A program made the position numbers and the translations under genes. A DNA stretch of 22,086 bases from GCA-002282575 sp964519885. Lineage in GTDB: Bacteria; Pseudomonadota; Gammaproteobacteria; Thiomicrospirales; Thiomicrospiraceae. Within the stretch, counting starts at the first letter, position 1; every line of letters begins with the position of its first letter. The notes beneath the pieces are model-generated. The model had not been told where the DNA came from. It saw nothing but the letters and a program-made list of their open reading frames with translations, and searched no databases. The stretch is from the NCBI GenBank assembly GCA_964519885.1, contig CAZFLX010000033.1, positions 1 to 22,086 on the forward strand, in the 5' to 3' direction. Shown here one piece after another: positions 14,612 through 21,541 of this stretch.

Positions 14612-16297
14612 ATGAGTGAATCAAATTCGCATGACCTGAGCCATGAACTGCTCGTACTTTTACAAGAATTGGAAGATGCAGGCAGCCCTCTCCGTTTTGA
14701 TGTCGCACCCATGTCGAATAAATCACATTCTGTGGTTTACACCCTGAATAATGGCATGGAGCTGCACGTTAAGCTTAGTAATTTCTTTTGGTTCGAGCTA
14801 ACCGCTGTGAAAACGGTCGATGGTCTGTTCATTAACACCGAAACCTTAGAGCCACAGGTGCGTGATTATGTGCCAAATGCCCAAACCCTCATCAATGTTT
14901 ACGCGATTGGCTTTCACCAACCAACCTACATCACACCAGACTTTTGGTATGAAATCAAAACCCTCACGAGACGCATGGTTCGTGATAAGCAATATGCGGA
15001 ACGACAGATGTGCTCTCGACAAAACCGCTTATACAACAGTGGCTTTGAAGATATATCATCCGATTATGACTTAGCGGAAAAGAGGGGACTTAGGCAACCA
15101 CTAAGTGAAAAGATGTGCGAAATAATGGGGTTAAAGCCAACGCTGCGAGAAGATCTACCCTTTGATTCCACTGAAGACACCAGCCTGATTGAAGAATTTG
15201 AAATGCTGGAAATAAGAGATCGTTTTTTGCGTTTAGAAAACCAAATAAGTGACGAGGCCTTCAGTGCAAAAATGAAGGCTAAAGAAAATAGAGACCCAAA
15301 CATTCAACCAACCGATGAAGAAGTTGGGCAGATAATCGGCAATTGCCTGGTCAATATATTTCGTCCCAAATTCTCTTTTTACAAAACTAAGGGCGGTAGC
15401 TATAAACCAACGCAACTGATTGCGCTGGGTGAAAAACTGACCGAAATTTATGATCGTTTATGTGAGGTGATGAAGGTTCCCGTTGACGATTATCACTTTC
15501 GTTTACATGAGCTGAAACAGTCGTACCAACTGGATACTTACAACACGGCTTGCCTCTCTTGGATAGCCTCAGCAATGAAGCCAGCTAAGCTAAGGCTAAA
15601 AAAACTCATCGATGCCGTTGTATATACACCGACTAAAAATAAATACGGCGTGTTGATCCTTGTGCTGATTGATGTCGAGGATCAGGTTCATCTTGTCAAA
15701 GTACGAGATGATTCCCCAATCGAAATAGCTGTGGAGACCTTTCTCGCCATGCATCAAGCTCATGAGCATTATCTGCACAGCTTGAAGAAAATGTTTCAGC
15801 ATAACCGTGTTTATGAACCCTACGATCCAACGCCCATCAAAGTCAAATCGCGTTGGAGGGGTTCAGAAAGTATGCAAATACCAGAGCGTTCCTTATTCAA
15901 CATGAGCAACCTTGAACAACGCAAACTCTTCGTTCATTTAGCATCTGTGCCGTTAAAAGCAGTTCCTGATCTGGTATCAACAGCATACAACCTTAACCAA
16001 TCATCCAAGGACATCATTTGGGCCCTTCATCGATGGGCTGAAAATGATGAGTTAAAGATGAGCGATACCGTCAGAGTCAACAGAATCGCCAGTTTGCCAG
16101 CTTCGGAAACATACGATGCGTTATTCATTTCGACCATGGATCGTCAAGGCAAAATTCGCGTTTTTGACAATAGTGGGTTTGGATTTAAACGACTAACCAG
16201 ACGTGAGCTGGCTGAATCCATTCAATTTTCTGCTAACACATCATTAGAAATAGCCAATGCGGTGCGCATTGTGGAAGAGTACAGCAAACATCATTGA
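14612..16297 (+). CDS. Large hypothetical protein of the AAA/HsdS-fusion locus
   Basis: A 561-residue soluble protein with no family I recognise. An N-terminal alpha/beta part (1-120, aromatic-rich, NNGMELHVKLSNFFWFEL) is followed by a charged helical middle (about 125-250). Next is a region with basic patches and a hydrophobic strand, YGVLILVLIDVEDQ. The helical C-terminal domain, with FNMSNLEQRKLF and a segment near 470-490 that looks helix-turn-helix-like (SSKDIIWALHRWAENDEL), may bind nucleic acid. No Walker, PD-(D/E)XK or HNH motif is evident. It is the third gene of the operon (4-base gap) and so is probably an effector or structural subunit of the same system. The N-terminal ATG is weakly preceded by GGA. 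Confidence 0.75.
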   Translation: MSESNSHDLSHELLVLLQELEDAGSPLRFDVAPMSNKSHSVVYTLNNGMELHVKLSNFFWFELTAVKTVDGLFINTETLEPQVRDYVPNAQTLINVYAIGFHQPTYITPDFWYEIKTLTRRMVRDKQYAERQMCSRQNRLYNSGFEDISSDYDLAEKRGLRQPLSEKMCEIMGLKPTLREDLPFDSTEDTSLIEEFEMLEIRDRFLRLENQISDEAFSAKMKAKENRDPNIQPTDEEVGQIIGNCLVNIFRPKFSFYKTKGGSYKPTQLIALGEKLTEIYDRLCEVMKVPVDDYHFRLHELKQSYQLDTYNTACLSWIASAMKPAKLRLKKLIDAVVYTPTKNKYGVLILVLIDVEDQVHLVKVRDDSPIEIAVETFLAMHQAHEHYLHSLKKMFQHNRVYEPYDPTPIKVKSRWRGSESMQIPERSLFNMSNLEQRKLFVHLASVPLKAVPDLVSTAYNLNQSSKDIIWALHRWAENDELKMSDTVRVNRIASLPASETYDALFISTMDRQGKIRVFDNSGFGFKRLTRRELAESIQFSANTSLEIANAVRIVEEYSKHH

Positions 16298-16331
16298 ACA
16301 CTAACAGCTGTTGATTCTGGGTTGACGCCAC

Positions 16332-16499
16332 ATGGATGTACCGCCCAGTCATATTCATGATACTGTGCGTGGTTTGCGTCCTATCACCGCAGACACAGCG
16401 ATGCGACTTGCCTTGTTTTTCAATGTGAATGCGCGATTTTGGCTTAACTTACAGGCAGAATATGATGCGCGATTTTCTGAAAAGTATTGGGACAAATAA
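16332..16499 (+). pseudogene. Truncated HigA-type antitoxin
   Basis: Fifty-five codons match the second half of HigA/VapI-family XRE antitoxins: VPPSHIHDTVRG (helix-turn-helix recognition part), ITADTAMRLALFF, then the hallmark FWLNLQAEYD (37-45) and a short tail. The first ~35 family residues are missing, and an in-frame TGA lies just upstream, so it is a 5'-truncated remnant. No HigB toxin gene is nearby. It sits at the junction between the HsdS-fusion operon and the AAA fragment, evidence of a recombination scar. Confidence 0.8.
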
Positions 16500-16529
16500 C
16501 GGCAGATTACCTTAGAGCAACCTGCCGTT
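16498..16529. terminator. Hairpin between convergent genes, possible bidirectional terminator
   Basis: Inverted repeat AACGGCAG / CTGCCGTT with a 16-base loop, starting at the HigA-remnant stop and lying just before the end of the AAA fragment on the other strand. The stem is good but the U-tract is short on both sides, so termination is only likely, not sure. Confidence 0.4.
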
Positions 16530-16542
16530 TAAACCTAAAAGC

Positions 16543-16980
16543 TTACAAAAATCCTGACATCATCTGATTCCTAACCGACTCCAAGCGAGCGTCTAAGCCC
16601 ATATCATGCGTGGTTATTGCTGCTCGCTCCATTTTTTTAGCATTGGCATAACCTAACTGCAACAGGCGCGGCAATTCTCTTAGGCTTTCGCCTGTTTCAC
16701 ATACCAGCTTGGCGAGTGCGCTTGTCGCTTCTTCAGACAGTGGCAAGCGGTATTCATTGGCAACGCTACGTTCATCAAGCAGTCGTTGATAGATGTTTTG
16801 GCAAATGCCCTGCATTTCCTTTTCGCTGGGTGCTTGAATTTGAAATACCATCGCACGACTGCGTACAGGGGCAGGAATGCTGGGTAAGTCATTCGCTGTG
16901 AGTATCCAGTTAATCCAACGTGCATTGAAGTGCATACCTTCTATCGATTGATCTTGGAATACTTCTGCTGAATGGCTGCG
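16543..16980 (-). pseudogene. C-terminal fragment of a second Lon-like AAA+ ATPase, cut by IS21
   Basis: About 145 codons homologous to the end of the AAA protein at 10572-12305: SHSAEVFQDQSIEG, NWILTANDL, PAPVRSRAM, APSEKEM, YQRLLDERSVA and the same SGFL ending. By eye a little under half the residues are identical, so this is an old paralogue, not a recent duplicate. The frame is open beyond the ATG at 16935 up to about 16980, where homology stops at the IS21 end. The Walker A and B parts are missing and are not found on the far side of the IS, so the insertion was accompanied or followed by a deletion. Confidence 0.82.
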
Positions 16981-16997
16981 TATTCTTACCCAAAAGT

Positions 16998-17093
16998 GCC
17001 ACTCATAATAACCGCAAAAAAGCCACCTATAACAATATCAAAGAGGCCACGCATAACAGTCGCAAAAAAGCCACTGCCAATATTGAATCAGAC
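16998..17093. repeat. Multiple 24-base-phased terminal repeats of IS21
   Basis: Four copies of an A-rich / GCCAC motif start at exactly 24-base intervals (GCCAC at 16998, 17022, 17046 and 17070). IS21-family ends carry several such repeats, which are transposase (IstA) binding sites. Confidence 0.75.
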
Positions 17094-17099
17094 AGTGGC
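17064..17099 (-). terminator. Rho-independent terminator downstream of istB
   Basis: On the minus strand the stem AGCCACTG / CAGTGGCT with a 16-base loop is followed directly by six T, 25 bases after the istB stop. One arm is also the innermost terminal repeat, so the site may serve both roles. Confidence 0.6.
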
Positions 17100-17123
17100 T
17101 GTCTTATACGGATGACTCAGTAG

Positions 17124-17867
17124 TTAAAGTTTCAAAGTGCGTAGTTTACGCATAGAGTCGCCTTTTAGATTAATCCGCAATGCACCACTGACCAAGCGGT
17201 CAAGAATAGCATCAGCCATGGTAGGATTTCCACCACTCAAGTAATCATGCAAAAGCTCAACTTGAATTTGACTGGTAATCGCTGTTGCCTTGCCCCCAGA
17301 GCGACTATCGATGACTTCCAGCAAGTCACCACGACTTTGCGCATTGAGCGTTGCAGCGCCAAAGTCATCTAATATCAGCAAATCCACCTTTGCCAAGGCC
17401 ATTAGTCTTTTACGGAAACTTCCGTCAGCATGACCTAACTGTAATTCCTCAAGCATCAACGGCACGCGCTGAAATAACACCGACAATCCATGCCGACAGG
17501 CTTGATTGCCGAGTGCGCACGCAATCCAGGTTTTGCCACAGCCAGTTGGCCCTGTCAAAATCAGATTAAATCCTTGCCTGATCCAATCAGAGCTATTCAG
17601 GTAAGCCATTTGAGCCTTATCCAGCCCACGATTATGACTGTAGTCAATGTCTTCTACACAGGCATTTGCCTTTAACTTGGCGGTTTTTAGAAGCCGTTTA
17701 AGCCGCTGATTCTCACGGAAAGTCTGCTCCTGATCAACCAGCATGCCAAAACGTTCTTCAAACGACAACCCTTGTGCTGCGGTACTAGATAGTTGCTCTT
17801 CAAAACCTTTGCTCATGCCGTTTAATTTCATTGCAGATAGTTTGTTTATGGTTTGTTGCGTTAACAT
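17124..17867 (-). CDS. istB: IS21-family helper ATPase IstB
   Basis: A 247-residue AAA+ (DnaA/DnaC-like) ATPase that loads IstA on target DNA during transposition. Walker A GPTGCGKT (106-113) and Walker B LLILDDFG (163-170) are intact. The N-terminal ~80 residues are the usual helical IstA-contacting domain, and the length is normal. The ATG at 17867 has AAGGA 8 bases before it. It follows istA by 43 bases in the same transcript. Confidence 0.95.
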   Translation of the reverse strand: MLTQQTINKLSAMKLNGMSKGFEEQLSSTAAQGLSFEERFGMLVDQEQTFRENQRLKRLLKTAKLKANACVEDIDYSHNRGLDKAQMAYLNSSDWIRQGFNLILTGPTGCGKTWIACALGNQACRHGLSVLFQRVPLMLEELQLGHADGSFRKRLMALAKVDLLILDDFGAATLNAQSRGDLLEVIDSRSGGKATAITSQIQVELLHDYLSGGNPTMADAILDRLVSGALRINLKGDSMRKLRTLKL

Positions 17868-17910
17868 TAATTAAATCCTTTTTTGTGATAAATGAATGGT
17901 CTAGTAGTAA

Positions 17911-19431
17911 TTAGTGGTAATAATCCGCACCGCGAATATTGTCATGATCAAAAGCTGCTTCATCTGCGATGATTGGCTTGTTAGGATTCTGATCCAGATT
18001 GTTTTTAAGAATAGAGCGTACATTGATGGTTGCAGTGGCACCAATTTCCAATGCACGTTTACAAGCAGCCTCTAGTCGTTCATGCCCATACTCGCGAGAC
18101 ATTGATTTGATCGAGTTTGCCCAACGATAGCTGAAGTCTCGATGCGGTGCTTTTGAGAATACTACTTGTAAAAATGCATGGGTGCTGACACCAACAGATA
18201 GTGCCCAGCTAAGCTCAAGCTCACTATCCCATTGAGCAAAATGACGATGTGCGCTTTCCATATGCAGTGAATCCGTAGATTTCTTCCCAGCCTCATAACT
18301 GCGCGCCCAACTGGCAACTCGCTTACCGCCATGCAGTATTTCAATGGTGCTTGCAGTTAAAATAGCTTCCAGCTGTTTACGGACCAACACATGCGGCACA
18401 CTATAAAAGTGCTGATCAATTTCGACATGGTAATCAAAGCCCGCACGTACTTTTAGGAACTCTCTAAATTGGTAAGGCTGGCTCACTAATGGTTTAAGTG
18501 CTGGCTTATCCAAACTATCGAATGCACTTTGGCGCGAACCAGGCAGTTTTTTGAAAGGACGGTTGTTGACGTCTAATAACAGCGATTTTATTGTTGCATT
18601 CAGCTCTGCCAGACTGGTAAATTTCTGTTTGCGAATCCGGAACAATATCCATCGCTCAACGATCAATACACCACCCTCGGCTTTGGATTTGTCCTTGGGT
18701 TTGTAAGCACGTGCCGGAAAGATCGCAGTACCGTAATGTGCTGCCATATCCAGATAAGTGGGATGAATGACTGGCTCGGTACGGCTCGCTTTGGTAACTG
18801 CGGATTTTAAATTATCGCAAACCACCATCACGGGCACGCCGCCGAAATGCTCAAACATACGCACATGCGAAGCAATCCAGTTCTCGCGACGCTGGTTCCA
18901 GACCGCTTCTGCATATATGTAATTTGATGCGCCTAATACACCGACAAATATCTGTGCGTGCTGTATTTCGCCAGTGCGCATATTGTGTATCGGTACGGTA
19001 GGGCCAGCGTAATCAACAAAGACCTTCTCCCCTGCAATGTGTACTTGGCGTAGCGAACGCTTCAGTGTTTTTTCAAACTCACGGTGCTGTGTGCAGAAAT
19101 TGCTATAACACATGCCATCCGGATACTTTTTTTTGTATTCCAAATGTAAAAGTTCTAGGGTGGCACCTTTTACCTTAAGCCATTGATGAATCTCCAGCCA
19201 TTCGGGTACTGGTTTCCTCTTTACTTTTGGTAAAAGAACTGGTGTAAATAAAAGCTGTTCTAATTCAGCATCATCCAAATCTTCTGGTAATGGCCAGCTA
19301 AGTCCTGCATTTTGCGCACGACATAAGTAGTCAGCTATGGCATTACGTGATATTTTCAAGACTTGCTGAATCTGGCGTTGGCTCATATTGGATACAAAAG
19401 TCAATCGCAATACGTCGCGTATCCTTCTCAT
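17911..19431 (-). CDS. istA: IS21-family transposase IstA
   Basis: A 506-residue DDE transposase. It has an N-terminal helix-turn-helix (MRRIRDVLRLTF... then SQRQIQQVLKISRNAIADYL) for terminal-repeat binding. The catalytic core has D140 (VFVDYAG), D206 (VVCDN) and E252 (KSKAEGGV), all present and correctly spaced. A C-terminal Mu-transposase-like beta domain follows. The ATG at 19431 was preferred over 19464 because CAGGAG lies 7 bases before it. It looks full length and active. Confidence 0.95.
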   Translation of the reverse strand: MRRIRDVLRLTFVSNMSQRQIQQVLKISRNAIADYLCRAQNAGLSWPLPEDLDDAELEQLLFTPVLLPKVKRKPVPEWLEIHQWLKVKGATLELLHLEYKKKYPDGMCYSNFCTQHREFEKTLKRSLRQVHIAGEKVFVDYAGPTVPIHNMRTGEIQHAQIFVGVLGASNYIYAEAVWNQRRENWIASHVRMFEHFGGVPVMVVCDNLKSAVTKASRTEPVIHPTYLDMAAHYGTAIFPARAYKPKDKSKAEGGVLIVERWILFRIRKQKFTSLAELNATIKSLLLDVNNRPFKKLPGSRQSAFDSLDKPALKPLVSQPYQFREFLKVRAGFDYHVEIDQHFYSVPHVLVRKQLEAILTASTIEILHGGKRVASWARSYEAGKKSTDSLHMESAHRHFAQWDSELELSWALSVGVSTHAFLQVVFSKAPHRDFSYRWANSIKSMSREYGHERLEAACKRALEIGATATINVRSILKNNLDQNPNKPIIADEAAFDHDNIRGADYYH

Positions 19432-19821
19432 GGGTAGTCTCCTGTTAGACATTAAATGGCTCAATAAATAACTTGGATAATTAATGTCATCAGGCCTTTC
19501 TGCATGAATGGCTGCATTGGCAAGTGATATGTAAAAAATATCTTTAATTGAATAACGCGCATAGTCTTATCTCCATGGAAAAATCTCTGCCTTTTGGCAG
19601 GGTTTAATCTTGTGTATTTGGTTGAATTACCTGACGAACAGGTATAAAGAGACCTCGACCTTGACAGTCGATTGAAGTGCATAGACAATACGGTTTCAAG
19701 GCTGCAATCTTGATGTATGTGCCGATGGCTTGGGTCTAACCCAAGCCTTTTGCGCTTCTAAGGCCCGGTTTGCAGGGGTTCCTTTAAGTCATTTTCAATT
19801 TCTCCAAATAAATGTTTGTTA
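19432..19821. other. Gene-free stretch between istA and the AlpA-like gene
   Basis: No believable gene. It holds a small hairpin CTGCC-TTTT-GGCAG (19587-19600), the hairpin terminator at 19727-19751, and presumably the undetected istA-side end of the IS21 element. The frame at 19461-19688 has no ribosome site or recognisable product. Confidence 0.6.
19727..19751 (+). terminator. Hairpin with T-run
   Basis: Perfect 8-base stem GGCTTGGG / CCCAAGCC with a 5-base loop, followed by TTTT on the plus strand. No plus-strand gene lies upstream within this segment, so it may be a leftover from a deleted gene, or may act as a transcription barrier at the IS boundary. On the minus strand it is followed by A-rich, not T-rich, sequence. 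Confidence 0.5.
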
Positions 19822-20010
19822 TTATTGGTTTGTGTTGATTGGCTTAGCCTGTTGCGCCATCCATAGATAAAACTCCGTTGTCAGAAACAAGCGGCTACGA
19901 CCAACTTTGAAAGAAGGCGGCATTGGCAGACGCAAACTCAATCGGTTTCTTGCTGTGGCTTTAGAAATTTTCAAAACTTTACTTATTTCATCCAGGTTCA
20001 TCGTTTCCAT
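19822..20010 (-). CDS. AlpA/MerR-like helix-turn-helix regulator
   Basis: A 62-residue single-domain DNA-binding protein. LDEISKVLKISKATARNRLS (residues 5-24) is the helix-turn-helix, and PPSFKVGRSRLFLTTEFYLWM matches the wing-plus-helix of AlpA-type excisionase/regulator proteins. AGAGGTG lies 5 bases before the ATG. It is divergent from the 340-residue gene at 20064. AlpA-like proteins commonly activate excision or integration genes of genomic islands, so it may regulate island mobility, its neighbour, or itself (inference). An imperfect palindrome near 20038-20055 in the intergenic region is a candidate site. Confidence 0.75.
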   Translation of the reverse strand: METMNLDEISKVLKISKATARNRLSLRLPMPPSFKVGRSRLFLTTEFYLWMAQQAKPINTNQ

Positions 20011-20063
20011 AGTTCACCTCTGAGTACAATCACAAACATCACGATGTATCATGATAGAAAGAT

Positions 20064-21086
20064 TTGACACTTCAAAACTACCCCCTATTTTGGACACTTG
20101 ACCTTATGCCGCTGTATATTGACGATACAGAGATTGAATTCAGATTTTGTGCGCCCGTTGCACAAGGGCTGAAAGCAATCAAGTCTGAAATGCAGGGTCG
20201 TGCTGTTACCCCCAGCCTTGCGTTGAGCCTAATGAAGAAATATTTCCAGCCATTGATTCCGGAATGTCATCAGGATGTATTGGGGAATCTGACCCAGGCT
20301 TCATGGGAAGACTTGGAATTTACATATGCTGAGATGGTTTTTAGAAGTGGCCTGCCTTCAGGCCAACTCACGGAAATTGCCGTTTGCATTAACCTGATTT
20401 GTCTTTTTTCGACGCACCCCCCGAGAACCTTCCCAGACCACGAGACGATAGAAATTACTTATTTCTTGCAAGTTTGCAGACAATTGAAACTGGGGATTGA
20501 GGACAATATTCGATTCTCAGACAACGGCAGATTTGATGTGTTACGAGCTTGCAAATACTGCTGGCGACAACCAGTGCCTGGACGACTGATATGTGCTACG
20601 CATACAGCTGGTGATAAGCATGTCAACATCAAATTAGGGGATCAAGAAGATTCTGATTCAAACTTACCCTTTACCGATTACAAAGAGAGCCGACGTCAAA
20701 AACAGGCTTTCGATACAACGCTAAATCAAATTTTGACAAAAGAACTGCTGGAATTTCACGACAGCAGTTTTACGGCACCGATTCTGATGCCTGATGAGAA
20801 TATATGGCAATGGTTAAACATCAGAAGGCCCTTGCTCAGTGATCTACTGCTGACTCAGCATAAGGCGATACATGATGAGCAGATTGTTGATAGTTTGCTT
20901 TCGCTACTGCATAAACCAATCGGATTAACTGAAACGCAGTATCAGCCTTATCTTAGAGCAAATACGCTGATTAAAACTTATCCAATCCTGCTATGGCCTA
21001 TGTTGTTGCGCGCAGAAGCATGGCTCACAGCAAGAAAAACATTGCGGGATAACTGGGGCGGAAAACGGACATCTGGTTTAGCGTAA
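20064..21086 (+). CDS. Hypothetical protein with a CxxC-x10-CxxH zinc-ribbon-like motif
   Basis: A protein of up to 340 residues, not recognised as a named family. Its one clear motif is C163-x2-C166-x10-C177-x2-H180, a zinc-finger-like knuckle with an RLIC core. It is flanked by a helical N-terminal part (1-155) and a long helical C-terminal part beginning with a charged segment KESRRQKQAFD (207-217). The start is uncertain: TTG at 20064 gives the longest frame, and ATG at 20106 gives 326 residues; neither has a strong ribosome site. It is divergent from the AlpA-like gene with a 53-base gap, so the two probably form a regulatory or island-maintenance pair. A DNA- or RNA-binding role is possible. 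Confidence 0.65.
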   Translation: MTLQNYPLFWTLDLMPLYIDDTEIEFRFCAPVAQGLKAIKSEMQGRAVTPSLALSLMKKYFQPLIPECHQDVLGNLTQASWEDLEFTYAEMVFRSGLPSGQLTEIAVCINLICLFSTHPPRTFPDHETIEITYFLQVCRQLKLGIEDNIRFSDNGRFDVLRACKYCWRQPVPGRLICATHTAGDKHVNIKLGDQEDSDSNLPFTDYKESRRQKQAFDTTLNQILTKELLEFHDSSFTAPILMPDENIWQWLNIRRPLLSDLLLTQHKAIHDEQIVDSLLSLLHKPIGLTETQYQPYLRANTLIKTYPILLWPMLLRAEAWLTARKTLRDNWGGKRTSGLA

Positions 21087-21541
21087 TAACGCTACACTCT
21101 AATCAAAACAGCTTTTGATGCTTTAAGGCTGGTGTGTGAAAGTGTGCCAGTTACTTAAAATCTACAAGCAGATTGCATTTGGTTATTGTTTAATTTTTTT
21201 GGGTGACAGCCACTTTTACTCTGAAAAATCAGTAATAAAGTATTATACTAAATTATGATATACTTTTTCTATAGTCTAATAAAATACTAAATTAAACATC
21301 AATAGTTAGGTTTCCGCAAATTGTAAAACTGTGCTTTGTAAGTTTTCCCAACTATACTGACTAGCACTCCAGTTGGCCAGCCAAAGACAAACAATCCAGA
21401 CATGGCAATTTTGCCATTTAATGCAAAAAGCACGTAAAGTTGTCCAAAAAATGCAACTAGCATTGTATGACTATCCTCAAAAATTTGAGCTTGAAATAAA
21501 ACCTTATATTACACTTCATAAAGTACTTACTAGCAGAAAAA
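21087..21541. other. AT-rich gene-free stretch with palindromes
   Basis: No convincing gene. Visible structures: inverted repeat ATCAAAA-CAGC-TTTTGAT (21102-21119) just after the zinc-ribbon gene; perfect palindrome AGTAT-T-ATACT (21239-21249) inside an AT-rich block to about 21300 containing several TATACT/AGTAT elements; and hairpin ATGGCA-ATTT-TGCCAT (21402-21417). The block resembles the AT-rich palindromic promoter region near 7377-7430. Confidence 0.5.

Larger units (their letters stand above)
16978..19500 (-). mobile_element. IS21-family insertion sequence (istA-istB); right end not located
   Basis: Two-gene IS21 element: istA (17911-19431) and istB (17124-17867) in the usual order on the minus strand, 43 bases apart. 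The istB-side end falls within about 16978-16997, where the AAA homology stops and 24-base-phased repeats begin. On the istA side I could not find matching inverted repeats, so 19500 is only a nominal boundary. The end may be diverged, further right, or deleted. Both genes are intact, so the element could be mobile if the missing end exists. Confidence 0.75.

Noticed and set aside
10572..16297. BREX label because of a Lon-like protein and a methyltransferase-like protein
   Set aside because: BrxL is Lon-like, but no PglZ, BrxC or intact PglX is present and the methyltransferase motifs are missing.
16998..17093. CRISPR-like array because of regularly spaced repeats
   Set aside because: The 24-base phasing has only a short conserved core, no distinct spacers, and lies at an IS21 end where such repeats are expected.
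19461..19688. 75-residue minus-strand frame upstream of istA
   Set aside because: No ribosome site, low-complexity start, overlaps the istA leader, no recognisable product.
21102..21119. ATCAAAA/TTTTGAT hairpin as a terminator of the zinc-ribbon gene
   Set aside because: The stem is all but GC-free and there is no T-run after it, so it is unlikely to terminate strongly.
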